From: Escarpia spicata
Taxonomy: Eukaryota > Annelida > Polychaeta > Sabellida > Siboglinidae
Length of the DNA: 64,000 nucleotides
Direction of reading: 5' to 3'
Assembly (NCBI GenBank): GCA_963995525.1
Contig: OZ023205.1
Location: forward strand, 62,507,933 to 62,571,932
The notes below the pieces were generated by a model. That model made no database searches and was not told the DNA's origin. It was given only the letters and a program-made list of their open reading frames with translations. This document shows, piece by piece, positions 47,470 through 58,818 of this stretch (position 1 is its first letter; each line of letters opens with the position of its first letter). The translations under genes and the position numbers were made by a program.

Positions 47470-48180
47470 CTAATTAGCTAGTCTTAAAATATGTAGAACA
47501 AGGCCGACACATAGTAGTAGTGGGGGCCAGCTTCCGACTCGAGAGACAATGCTTGTTGTAACTGTGGTGACTTGGATTTCTTGCTTGATGTCTCGCACGC
47601 TTGGTTTCCTGGTTTATCTGGTATGCTTCGATGTCGTTTGCTGAACTACCAGTGAGACAGGCTCGCCAGATGACTCTCAGCAAAAAGTCTGCTAGTGTAG
47701 AGGGTCGATGCAGCAGTCTTTTAGAGCTCTCTTGACCACATCTTTGAATCTTAATTTGGATCTGCCTACTGGACGTTTGCCCTCAGTCAACTCCCCATAG
47801 AAGATGGTCTTTGGGAGGCGGTCACTGGGCATACGCTGTATGTGTCCAAGCCATCGTAGGCATCTGCTTGAGGATGTTGCTTAGTGGCGTTGACTTGCAG
47901 CGCTGCAGGATCTCAAGATTAGTCATTTTATCCTGCTATTTTATGCCAAGGATTGTTCACAGGCAACGAAGATGAAAACTGTTGAGTTTCCATTCTTGTT
48001 TGCGGTACGTTGTCCATGTCTCTGAACCATACAATAAAATGCTGACAACACAAGCATTGTATGCTTTCAGCTTAGTGTGCAACGTTAGGCTCTTGTTGGA
48101 CCAGACACGATTCGAGAGTCTTCCAAAGGATGTTGCTGCTTTGCCAAGTCTTGTGTTCAATTCTTTGTCAAGTGTAAAAG
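47470..48180 (-). pseudogene. LINE fragment, C-terminal part of RT ORF
   Basis: The minus strand encodes the well-known LINE C-terminal region: LDKELNTRLGKAATSFGRLS, VWSNKSLTLHTKLKAYNACV, LLYGSETWTTYRKQEWKLNS. In other frames the LRWLGHVQRMPSDRLPKTI- and GKRPVGR-like segments follow, so it has frame changes near 47920-47950 and 47700. This style (ETWT, LRWLGHV) belongs to RTE/BovB-like or related LINEs, a different family from 41360. It is 5'-truncated at about 48180. Confidence 0.88.
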
Positions 48181-48767
48181 GTAGACACATATAGCTTCTA
48201 ATAATTTGGAAGACAGGGCTGAGACACAAGCCTTACGAGGCATATAGCTTCTGAGACAACTTTAAACCTGTACCCAGTGAGACCTGCACTTAGTGGCGAC
48301 ATAACTTATCTAACTGGTTCATCTTGGAACTATTTACAATCACACTCGTACCGTCTTCTCAGTGGAACTTGAGCAAGGACAGGGAATTCTATGACAATGT
48401 GCTGCAACGGGTTCTGTATGTACAAACTGTAATACTCCATTACTTTACTATTACAACTACTAACCACAAGGCCAATGGAGTAATCACTGCTTTGTAGTGA
48501 GTTGTAATAAGAGTGAAGACTCACCAGTGACACCTAAAGTGGCCAACTCACACATAGCTCAGTCTGGTCCTGTCTGCTGTGACCACATGTCACGCATGGC
48601 TGCTTGCTAGTCACATGACTATATTTCTCAATCAGCAGGCATATTTTGAGAACCAGAGATTACGTTAAAAAAACAGGGAAGATCTAAAACGAAATGCTAG
48701 TCAGTGATCAACAATGTAGCACATCTATTACTAGTAATAAAAACAGTACAGCCAAGAAATTAGGGCA

Positions 48768-49055
48768 GCGCAGCTAATGTAGTGATTAGCACATCTGCTT
48801 ACCATGCCAGCGCTCCGAGTTCGAAACCCAGACCGGGCATATGTGGTGTAAAAACCTGGCTCTCAGCATTGGGGACTGTATCCCCCGTGCCTCGGAGATC
48901 ATGTTAATGTCGGTCCCGTCTCAATTTGGGACATAAAAGAACCATTGAGGACAAGCATTCTGGCAGTGACCGCCCTCAGTGCCAGCATATAAAGGTCGGT
49001 TAGGCGATAATGTTCTGAAAAAGGATGACTAGTTGAATGAGACCTTCTCATAAGA
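48768..49055 (+). mobile_element. tRNA-derived SINE, family B
   Basis: GTAGTGATTAGCACATCTGC resembles a tRNA D-arm/A box, and GAGTTCGAAACCCAGACC is a good pol III B box, about 35 bp apart. The body (GGACTGTATCCCCCGTGCCT, GGGACATAAAAGAACCATTG) is unrelated to family A. Confidence 0.78.
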
Positions 49056-49059
49056 CCAT

Positions 49060-51230
49060 TATATTGTAACTACAATAATACAAACTAGTGAGTTAATACA
49101 TTGCCGAGCGTTGGAAACAACTAGAACACATTGGAAGTTAATCAAATGCAACAATTCATGTAACAGATGATTATGGTATTTAATCAATAGTTTCAAATAA
49201 TTATACTGCTCTTACATTTGATTTTTTGTACCTAATTTAGTCAATTTTACCTAGTCTAGTCAATAATTCTGGCAAGAATATTTATGGTTGGTTATATTTT
49301 TGTGACAACCAGTAATTGTAAAAATGAAATGGTACAATCTGCAATAACATCTAAAAATCGTACAAATTTTCACAAAACCCAGTTGCAAGCAAATAAAAAA
49401 TATGACAATTTTGCTGTTTAGCATCTTGTTTAAAAAAAAACAATCAACAATACAATAGGAATTACCTTTCATACAAAAATCATGTTGGTTTTGTAACCAG
49501 AAGTAAACTTGTGTGCGTATTTCTACTTCCTGTAATTATACCCCGGGTATGTGTAAGTTGTAGTAATGCAATCAATCTACATTTTGAAACTTCTCTCTGG
49601 TAATCTGCAGTAAATACAACAACATTTCACCCTCATCTGAACACATATTTTTAATCTTGTCTACCCTTGTTTGTTCCTCAGCATATTCATCCATGTGTTG
49701 ACAACATTATTGATTATTACTAGCAAATGTGCCCCTCGTGCAGATGGCGCAATACACAGACACAGTGAACAGTTTCCCGGATATTCGTACATGACGTTTT
49801 TTAGGAAGTAATTTGCAACTGGATTTACATAAAACATGATCGACAGCACTGCTCAGAACATTCACAGAAGTGACACGTCACGTTGCAAACAATCAATTTC
49901 AACACAAAAACCAATAAATTTAAAACTCTTAACCTGGGAAAATTAGTTTTAAAAGACATTAGTTTTCTTCTGATAAGAAAATATGTTAATATACCATGGA
50001 TAACACACACATGTATTTATAAGCTATCATAAATTTCCTTGTGTAAAATGCCTCCATGTATAATTAAAATACACACCCTGACTTTTGCTAAATTAGAATA
50101 CAATTTCTATATCACCAGGAAAATATTAGTTACCATTACCCCAATTGTTGGCATTGCTGATTTCTGATAGTCTGTGTGAAGTGCAGCTCAGGGTTGGCCT
50201 GCCTTTTCATCAAAGTTCGTTTGTGGGATGATCCTTGAATCCATCTCAGAATCGTAAACACGTCACACAATCTATGACATTGCCACTACTCATTGCATGG
50301 GACAATATCACCTCGTGAGTCGTGTAAACGCTACATAACTTGCATTTTAGCAGGACCACTGCACAACTGACTAAATCAGTGCTTCCCACCATACACTGCC
50401 TTGCCACCTGGTGGAGACTGTCCTGCCACCTGGTGGACACTGGACATTTTGTTTGGTCCTATCGCCATGTATTTAACCTGGAATTCTAAAAAATTACTAC
50501 ATACACAAAAACTTACAGTAGCTCGATTACGGTTAGATACATGCAGAGTTTGGTGTTGCTTGCACAATGCCTAGTAGTTGTTTTTACATGCCAGTAAGCT
50601 CAGGTTACCATGATTGTGATGCAATAGTATAGTACTGTACTGTTTTGTACCGTCCCTTTTCTTATGGCAGTCTCCCAACACATTCAGAAAACTGATCTAG
50701 ACATGAATTATACCAAAACGGTACTAATATTTATAGTTATACCACTATTTAGTGATGAACACATTCATGGCAACGTGACTGTCAGACCCCAGAACACGAA
50801 AGAAATGCATTAGGTGAAATGGCTTGAGCTAAGAGCACTTGAGATCAGAGAAGCATAACTCATACACACACATGCAAACTGAATCTAATCAAAATCAAAT
50901 CAATTCCCAACACCAATCCAAACAAAACAAGAAGTCTTTTATACAGGCAAGCAGTATGACTTAAGACTATGGGAAAGGTGATAGAATTGTAATAATAACT
51001 ATCAGTCTACACACTAAAAAAAGTTAAGTTCTTACATTGTTTTATCCGTCAAAGGATTTGTGTTTTTACACTTCACCATCAAACATAAATGTTCCTTCCA
51101 TTCCAATCATCCAATGTCAATTTGACTCCATTGTGAAGTATTCAGCCATGCTGCAACTACTACACAAAGACTATTAATTCACACAAACCCACCTGTGTAT
51201 ATAACCACATGTAATCATAAATTACGTATT
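49060..51230. other. Non-coding DNA
   Basis: No gene recognised. It holds the second copy of a short dispersed phrase (about 49664-49705). A near-tandem GCCACCTGGTGGA occurs twice at about 50403-50434. Confidence 0.45.
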
Positions 51231-51237
51231 TATATAA

Positions 51238-51368
51238 CTGAATGAACTGGGGCAATGTGGAGCAACTGAAATTGTAGGTGCCCTGAAAAGCTGTAAAGGG
51301 ATTTGAACGCCGGTCATCTGTCGAGTCTGACATTCTACTACAACCACAATGTTACTGCGCTCCACTTG
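51238..51368 (-). mobile_element. tRNA-derived SINE fragment, family A-like
   Basis: On minus: AGTGGAGCGCAGTAACATTG, then GGCGTTCAAATCCC (B box) and the family-A phrase CCAGTTCATTCAGTT. It is truncated after the head and diverged. Confidence 0.78.
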
Positions 51369-51539
51369 TTGGAGATAATTATCTCATTGATCCACAGGTG
51401 AACATATTTATAGCAGCACTGTTGGTCAATGGGGGTCAGATAATGCTTGGCCGATCTAATTTATGATTTAAATAACAGAGTTCAATATAAATTGAAGCAC
51501 TGGTATGTACCACAATATATTCAAAATTATGACATCCTG

Positions 51540-51692
51540 ATGATGCAGACACATTGCTCAGGGTGAACTGAAACAAGGAGGGGTGAACAAAATTGCTCAA
51601 GTTTTGAAAAGTCAAAAGGGCAAAAGGTGGACTCAAACTCCAGTTCACTGATTGACATTCCCTCAAACTACTGAGCTACCACACACTTCAAG
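51540..51692 (-). mobile_element. tRNA-derived SINE fragment, diverged
   Basis: On minus: GTGTGTGGTAGCTCAGTAG (A-box-like), then GGAGTTTGAGTCCACC (B-box-like), then AGTTCACCCTGAGCAATG. Probably an old family-A-related head. Confidence 0.65.
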
Positions 51693-51699
51693 TAATTGA

Positions 51700-53744
51700 C
51701 AATCTCCTACCAAACAGCCCACGAAACTGGCCACAAATGACAATGTTCAGCTAAAAATTAATACACTTGAATCCATGGTATATTGTACAAATCAATAACA
51801 TTTTACATAAATTAGTTTAATTTTATGTAACACAACAAATTGTTGTCAAATTCAACACCACACTTAGCTGGCAAATTATATTATTTTGACCAAGCAGAAC
51901 TGCGAAAACCTGGGTGTATGTAATAGATCTCTTAAGTAGCCATGCAAGTTAAGTACAGTATCTGGCAATGGAGTAACGTGTAAAAACATCTGTTGTCATG
52001 ATAGGAACACAGAACTACATCTACCCTCTTTGATGATAAAACATATCCAGATAGAATAAATTGGTAAATGGTGATGCTTTATCTGCGGTACCGATTTGAA
52101 TTATTAAGTCATATGTTTGTTACTGTTTTTCTTTGCTGAGCGTGGTGTATTGCATCATCACAGAGTTACACAGTATACATGGGCTATCTTCTTCCGTACA
52201 GCATAAATGGCCCACATCTAACTAGATACCTGAGTTAGTGTACGTATGTCATACGTAGGTATGTTTGCATTTTCATCCTAGGTGTGTTCATCTTGGGTGC
52301 CAAAACTTATAGCGCTTAATCTATGACTCTTTGCAAGAACCGTAAAGCCTTTTGCAAATCACATAACTTATTTTATAAAGTAGTCTCCTGAATTACTTTA
52401 TTAACAGGAGAATTAAAAGAAAACTTGTCAAATCGCACAAATATTATAAGCCCAAGGTAACGTATATACTATAGGTTTCTGACGAACAGGGAACTGAACA
52501 TCTTACTCTGTTGGTATATCATTTATTAATATACAGAATGGCCAGAAAGAACTCGAAATGTATTGTTTAAAATAGTTTTTTTAGTCGTAGTCGCAGGCTT
52601 GATGAATGGTATGCATGTAAACTCCCAGTATAAACACCCTTACCCCCCCCCCAAACGGTAGGTGAGCTCTTGTCTAGAAAAGATTTTATGAAAGTGATCG
52701 TGCCACTGAATCTGAGGCTGAGCGTGTGGCTGCTTGGCAGATCTCCACACGTTGTTTACACTTTGACTGTCATATCTTGCACAACTTAAGTTAAAAGCCC
52801 GACAAGGCCACATGAGTCATGAGAATAAAAAAAAATAAAAAACGTTAATATCACCAGTCACAAAGTTGAATGCACAGCGAATAAACGGTTTCTACAGCCG
52901 AGCACTGACGGATGTGGCCAATCGTGCCAGCACGTTGTTGAGTCGAATCAACACAATGGACACACTCCTCACCCGCTGTCGGGGTGAGTGCTTCGCTTCC
53001 GTTTCCTTAGTAATGACCGCAGCCCGCTAACACTAACACTGTAGTAACAGCCGATATCCGAAAAGGGAAAGCCGACGGAGTGCGCATAGAACCTCTCTAA
53101 AATACGGCCATTCGTTTCACTTACTTTGTCCGTCAAATTTCCGAATGATCGTATCGATAAATGTGTTCTGTGGGGCAACATGCCCCCTCCGGACGGGCAT
53201 GCTTCGTTAGCAATATTCCTATATTAACGCATAAATCTACGAAACACGTAACGCCACTCCGCTGCCGAGAACATTATGCTGCCGAGCATCTTGCCGCCGC
53301 TTCGTTTTCTCACTCCGCGCGTAGCTGGTCTAAAACTACTCCGCCAGCTAATCTGCTGGTAATGTCATTCTGAGTAATTGTTTGTATAAATGTGCGCCAT
53401 TGAAATTCAATTTTGTATACAATTATATCAAATGTCATGTATTTGCAATGCTGTATTTTAATAGGAAAGAATAGAGTCGCGGTACTATTTTGAATGCGGC
53501 ATCGATCTCTTCGTTCCTCGAAGTTGTACTCAGGACTACTTTCAATAGAGTAGAGCTCTGCTTGGTCCGGTCGCGTGTAATTGGAGCGACAGTCGATCGC
53601 TTCGAAGGTATAATATCAATCAAAAATTAATATACTCAACTGTGACAACAGCATTACAAAATTATCACCCGCATTCACACACGTGCGTTTGCGCTCGTGC
53701 TGTGCTAGCTTAATTAGGGCCTATAAATATATATGTAGGCCTAC
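51700..53744. other. Non-coding DNA, GC-richer to the right
   Basis: No gene recognised. C10 lies at 52646-52655. From about 52850 CpG content rises towards the decayed hAT transposase, so part of this may be the 3' portion of that transposon. Confidence 0.4.
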
Positions 53745-54056
53745 ATGCTAACGTGTGTACGTACGCGTGCATACGAGCGTACGTGTGTGCAAACTTGTGC
53801 GTGTGAGTGTGTGCATGTGTATCCTACGTGTACGTGTGTATGTGCGAGTGTGTGCGTGTCTATGCACGTCTTTGTGTGCAAGCCTATGTGCGTGCGTGCG
53901 TGCGTTGCATGAGCACGTACGTGCGAGATGCGCGTGCGGGTGTGCGAGTGTATGTGAGAGTGCGTGTGGCGTGCTAGAGTGACTGCATGTGTGTAAGTGT
54001 CGTACAAACACACATAAACGCACACTTGCACGCACGCATGCACACGTACGCACATC
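53745..54056. repeat. Long GT-rich tract switching to CA-rich
   Basis: From 53745 to about 54000 the plus strand is an imperfect alternating GT/GC run. From about 54005 to 54056 it becomes CA-rich. Alternating purine-pyrimidine DNA with a strand switch can form Z-DNA or a loose hairpin. All frames here (Val/Cys-rich or His/Thr-rich) are artefacts. Confidence 0.9.
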
Positions 54057-55626
54057 GTTCGGCTTGTGCGGTTGAAATCGGCAATGTGGCCTTGATCTGG
54101 AGCTTGATGCTGATTTTTGGAAAGAAAATGCCAACATCGTCTAGCGCTGTGATTGCGGTGTTCGGCCGTTTCGATGCTTCAGTGTTGATCCTTGTCAAGC
54201 GCCACAGCTGAAATTCACCCTTGATGACAATTAACAGACGAATCTGGAAGGAGCGATGAATACATCGAAATGGCACGCGACAGTGATCGCCATTGATCAG
54301 ACGTACGCTTCATGCATTAATTCTCTCCCGAGTCGCAAAGAATGGTCGGAATAAGCACGCTCAGATTGCAGGCACACTTCTGCTGTTCTCCGAATCGAAG
54401 ATCGAGGTCGGATATGATCGCGTCAACAACGGGATAGTAGATATTCACACGGAAGTAATCTTTCACATTTTCTGAGCCAACCGGTAGATGGAACTCTTCG
54501 CCGTTCGGGGAGCATGAAGTTCGACGCCAACACTTCTAGAAAGTTCTTCTGCGTGCATGAAGAGCTCGTGGAACTTGCTTTCTGAGCGGTTGTTCCTCAA
54601 AACGTCGAGAAGATTTGAGACATTATTCACCGCGCGGAGAAGATCGGCACCGACTTTCTACACAGCGATCGAGAAATAAGCAGCATCAATCCTGAAATAT
54701 ATTCCAGTGTGAGAAGCGAAACGAGGAATTCGGATTGGTGAATTGCAGCATTCAGGCTTGCAGCTGTCGATGATGTGGAACGCTGGTTCCAGTCCTTCGT
54801 TGATGTCAGAGCCTCATCAATGTAGACGAACGATTCTCGGAACGTCAGAATGGCAGTGTGGCGTTCGAGAAAGCGAATTGTGCAGAATGTTACAAGTTGT
54901 GTCTTTTTAGACATGGGTTTCTCAGCATCTGCATGGATGTATTGTTTCAGAAGATCGGTCCGTTTTGTACTTGCTCGAAATGCTGACGAAACCTAGCTCC
55001 TTGATGATACCTTTGGCATTTCGAATGGATGGCACTGTCAATGATTTTTGTGCACTCAGGTTCAAACAGTGCATCGTACAGTGGAAGTAGTGGGCCAGTG
55101 TTGCGTATTTCTTTATGACAGCAACAGCGCCGACGAGTTCGCTGGCCATGGCTGCGGCACCATCGTACCCCTGCCCAACGCACTTTTTGAGATCCACGTC
55201 GATTTTGAAGCTGGAACGGAGGATTGCGTTTCCAATGGCATCACCGCTCAACTTCACCTCATCGTGCGCTTCATGCGGCTGGTTGGTCTTGATGTCAGTA
55301 AACAAATCGAGTAGCGCAATCGTATCTTCATGAACCTGACATTTCCCATCTTCATTTTGAAGAACATATCGAATGACGATGACGAGCTGCTCGCGCTTCT
55401 GCCTGTCCATCGTCTCATCCGCAATTACGACTCGGCACGTTGCTCGCTTGATGGATGCGACAACTTTCTCCAGGACCGACGACCCAGTTGCTTCCACCCT
55501 CTCAAAGCCGATTCTCAGGGTGATAACCCTGGTGATTAATCTTGATAACATCAAAAGTAGGAGAGTGGGGGAGTTTCTTACCTGCTGAAATAGTCGGGAT
55601 GTAACCTGATATATTTGCATGCACAA
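54057..55626 (-). pseudogene. Decayed hAT transposase (DUF4371/ZMYM1-type)
   Basis: A minus-strand frame from about 55626 to 54922 carries the hAT catalytic core: VIADETMDRQKREQLVIVIR, the VHEDTIALLDLF segment, GQGYDGAAAMASELVGAVAV and HCTMHCLNLSAQKS. After a frame change near 54920 the frame 54914-54627 continues (RFLERHTAILTFRESFVYID). Further on, past stops near 54470, ATLPISTAQAERC marks the start of the C-terminal dimerisation domain near 54060. A GT/CA tract has replaced what should follow. The class is also called 52-kDa repressor-like or ZMYM1-like in animal genomes. Frame changes and stops make it non-functional. The segment is GC-richer than its surroundings, which suggests a later arrival or a different base bias. 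Confidence 0.85.
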
Positions 55627-55987
55627 GCCCTACATACGGTGTCATTGTAATGATAATAATTATTAACATAAACTAGATTTAATAAGATTAAACATGATTA
55701 AAACATAACTTTCTATACCATTCAAACAACCACTTGCTGTGAACTACCAAACATCACTCCCTGGTGTCCTCCATCTTCCTAGCATCACACTACCGGGTCA
55801 TTGTAGTTAAACATGTAAATCAGTGTAACTAAGGGTGCACAATTCTCTATCACACATCATGATTCAATTTGAAATTGAAAGTATTGCTTTATAAGGTATC
55901 AAACATAGCTTGACACCTACCAGAAAAGTAGGTATTGGCAACAATAGGCATAAACAGTCTCCAAACAAAATGTTATCTTCAAGGAAC

Positions 55988-56044
55988 CTGGCGCGTCATC
56001 CACATTCCAAATGAAGCTGGCGCGTCATCCACATTCCAAATGAT
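55988..56044. repeat. 29-bp tandem duplication, 2 copies
   Basis: CTGGCGCGTCATCCACATTC plus CAAATGAAG is repeated exactly at 56017, apart from the last bases. Confidence 0.93.
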
Positions 56045-56240
56045 AGTCGCTAGATGAAGCTATCTTTGCACTTTGATGGATCGCTATTATTAGGCCTAGT
56101 GTTGTCGGTGGTTTTGAGACAATCATTTCTGTTAGATTTTATTGGTCCCTGTTTTTAACACGTTGCGAAGTGACTCAAACGGGCGATGAGTACTGCCCTG
56201 TCCAGCGCACAACGGAGCTGACAGATACCGTGCGACTGTT

Positions 56241-56312
56241 GGGGGGGGGGGGCAGCTGCCACCATTGGGGCGGCGACCGCCCCCCTCGCCCCTCTAAATA
56301 CGCCAGTGCGTA
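56241..56312. repeat. G12 tract with a hAT-type terminus-like sequence
   Basis: Twelve G's, then CAGCTGCCACCATTGGGGCG and, after CCCCCCTCGCCCCTCT, AAATACGCCAGTG. Read on minus, CACTGGCGTATTTAGAGGGG resembles the G-rich ends of ZMYM1-type hAT transposons. It may be the 5' end of the element carrying the transposase remains at 54057-55626; the other end was not found. Confidence 0.4.
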
Positions 56313-56611
56313 CACATCACCTTTTTACGAAACTCCCTTCCAAAAACAAACCTTTTTCCACATTATAACTCCGACCTGCTTTCTAGCAAAACCAACTATA
56401 TGCATGCTACCAATAACAATTTACTGTATGATTTCAGGGAAATATACAAAAAAAATACTTACGCATCAAGTTAATATTTTGGAGGTGGGGGTTTAGAATG
56501 TTATGCTCAGGAACGAAATTAATATTGGAGGGGCTAAACCATTCCGCTCTCCGATCGATTGATGTCATCGGGTGACGATGGGAGTGCTGTTGAAGGGACG
56601 CATGGCGGGTG

Positions 56612-56790
56612 GGGGAACACTTGGTGGGTGGTGGACACTTGGTGAGTGTTAGGACACTTGGTGAGTGTTTGAAAAATGTATGGGTGTTAGGACACTTGGT
56701 GGGTGTTACGACAATTGGTGGGTGGGAGGACAATTAGTGGATGGGAGGACACTTGGTGGGTGGTGGACACTTGGTGGGTGGTGGACACAT
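56612..56790. repeat. Imperfect 18-20-bp G-rich minisatellite, about 9 copies
   Basis: Variants of GGACACTTGGTGGGTGGT, with many GGG/GGTGGG runs on the plus strand. It is followed by CA-rich sequence. Confidence 0.88.
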
Positions 56791-56835
56791 GCACACGCGC
56801 ACGCACGCACACACACACACACACACACACAGACA
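56791..56835. repeat. (CA)n microsatellite
   Basis: A GCACACGCGCACGCACGC run continuing into about 13 CA units. Confidence 0.92.
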
Positions 56836-56849
56836 CATTTGTCATAATT

Positions 56850-58779
56850 GCCTGTAGACCCCTAGCCCCTAAGCGTGACGTACTTTATGGGTGACCTCTT
56901 ATTGATGTTGAGCTAATTGTTCTGTGTTTTTATTTAATTAAGCCTTAATGGAGTCTATATATAGCGGCAAGACACCCGATGAGTATTATGATCACGGTTA
57001 TTCTGTTGTATTTTGTCTATCATGTAAGTAAGTCTATACTAGTATAATTGTTAATGGCTGATTAATTAGCTGATCATGGCTCGGTAGGGTTGACTGGTTT
57101 CGTTTGGCAGAAGCTTGTTTCTGACTGTGCAGTCAACGAAAAGGCTGCTGGCTTATTGTGGAACCATGTCGATCGGGACACCGATAATCCGAAAACCTCG
57201 GAATCCGGACATATCATTTCACAGGGAACATAATTTCCAAACGCACACAAATAATATGATATCCTGCATGTTATGCGCAGAATTGGATGGCTTATCAGGA
57301 CATTTAGATTCTCTTATTAACTGTTCGATAGAACACTTCATATTGTTCACATTGCGTGCGTGTGCGTATGAGTGTGCGTGTATGTGCCTCTATGACGTGT
57401 ATGTGCGTATGTGCGTGCGTGTGCACACACAAACATGTGTGGTGTGCGCTTAACTTAGATCGAACGTTGGACTCAAAGTGGAATATTCTACTGAAATCTC
57501 CGATAACATGAAGGCTGACATATTCCTAATGACGAGGAGGCTTGAGCAAAATCAACCAATAAACGAACAACATTATGTTTTATCGCAAAGGTCCCGGCTC
57601 GCAACCAATTGACTTATCAATCATGCGAGCTGTTGCCTACCAAAAAGGCAAAAGCTCCGTTAAGCCATAAAAATGGATGCAATGTTTAGACATTCTGCCG
57701 TATATTTTGCTGAAATTTTGCCTCCCCCAAATTTGTCTTATGACAAAAACATATAGGCCGCTCGTGACCAAACAACATTGCCGACGCGGCATACGGACAC
57801 CTGCCGGGAACGTGCTTGGTCGGCGACAAGTTGTAAGGTCGTGTCGCAACGGTGTGTACGGACACTGCAAAGGCGATTTTGTAACGACATGTCGCAGCCC
57901 CTACTGCCATCTGATGTTAGCTAGGATTACTACTACGAGAAGTGGCGCCACCTATGGAATATAATGAGTATCCCGCCGACTACACATTGTGTTTCGGCTT
58001 TTTCTACACGTCTGTTTGCCGCTTTGACAACAAAATTGTAACTATAATTACCGATTTGATAACCGCAGGAGAATATGGAATCAACAAGAGATCTAGCAAT
58101 ATCCATTGTAGCATTGACGTCGCTGTGGCAGCGCAGAAGAAAGGAAAAGGCAAGACAAAACTGTAATCGCAAAACTATGACGTCTATGTCTATGAATATG
58201 CCTGTGGTGCCCGATGGAAATTAAAGGGACAGTCGCATTTCGTGGCTTTTCGTTTTTATTGCAGAATCGTGTTATACAGTATAAATCATATCTATTATAG
58301 CGTACTGGCTGCCCAAAGATGTTTTTAACGAAGCAGAAATCAACTTTTGGATTGAACCGTTTTGGTGTCGTGTGAATTTTTTCGAGCACTTTGGCATGAC
58401 ACATGTCAGTCCAGTGAATACTGAATGTACTACTACATTAGATCTTTCACGAGGTAGTAATAAACATACGCTAGTCGCCCGCGTATTCGCACAGTGGCTA
58501 TTTTTCAGAACGCACCAATATTTCAAAATCCGTCATCAGATTGGGGCGAAATTGAGGGGTGTCAGGTTTGGGTGGATTTTTCTGAAAACTGAGGTATGAG
58601 AATTTTACGAGTTTTCCACAGCACTTGTGTCAATGGAGGATAAATATGCTGTGAAATTTTCAAGAAAATTGTTCGTTAAATAAAAATTATTTAGCAGGAA
58701 ATGAAGGAAACGTTATAATGGCCGCCTATGTAAAATTTAAATGTGCTCTTACCCCAGATGTCAATAGTACGCTGTCATC
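56850..58779. other. Non-coding DNA upstream of the P2X7-domain gene
   Basis: Includes an imperfect GT tract (57352-57440). A CpG-richer stretch (about 57640-57960) contains short inverted pieces such as CCGACGCGGC and GGTCGGCGAC. Some of this should be the promoter and 5' UTR of the gene starting at 58780. I cannot place a TATA box or start site. Confidence 0.4.
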
Positions 58780-58818
58780 ATGGCTTCCATGGCGCAGAAC
58801 GACGATTCATCGATTGAT
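58780..58818 (+). CDS. P2X7-domain gene, candidate exon 1
   Basis: ATG at 58780, with a second in-frame ATG at 58789, gives MASMAQNDDSSID and ends in phase 0 at the consensus donor GTAAGT (58819). It joins exon 2 in frame. A start inside exon 2 (ATG 59648, context TTCCATGG) is the alternative. Confidence 0.6.

Noticed and set aside
53741..54137. Overlapping Val/Cys- and His/Thr-rich frames
   Set aside because: Alternating GT/CA low-complexity DNA, open in many frames at once.
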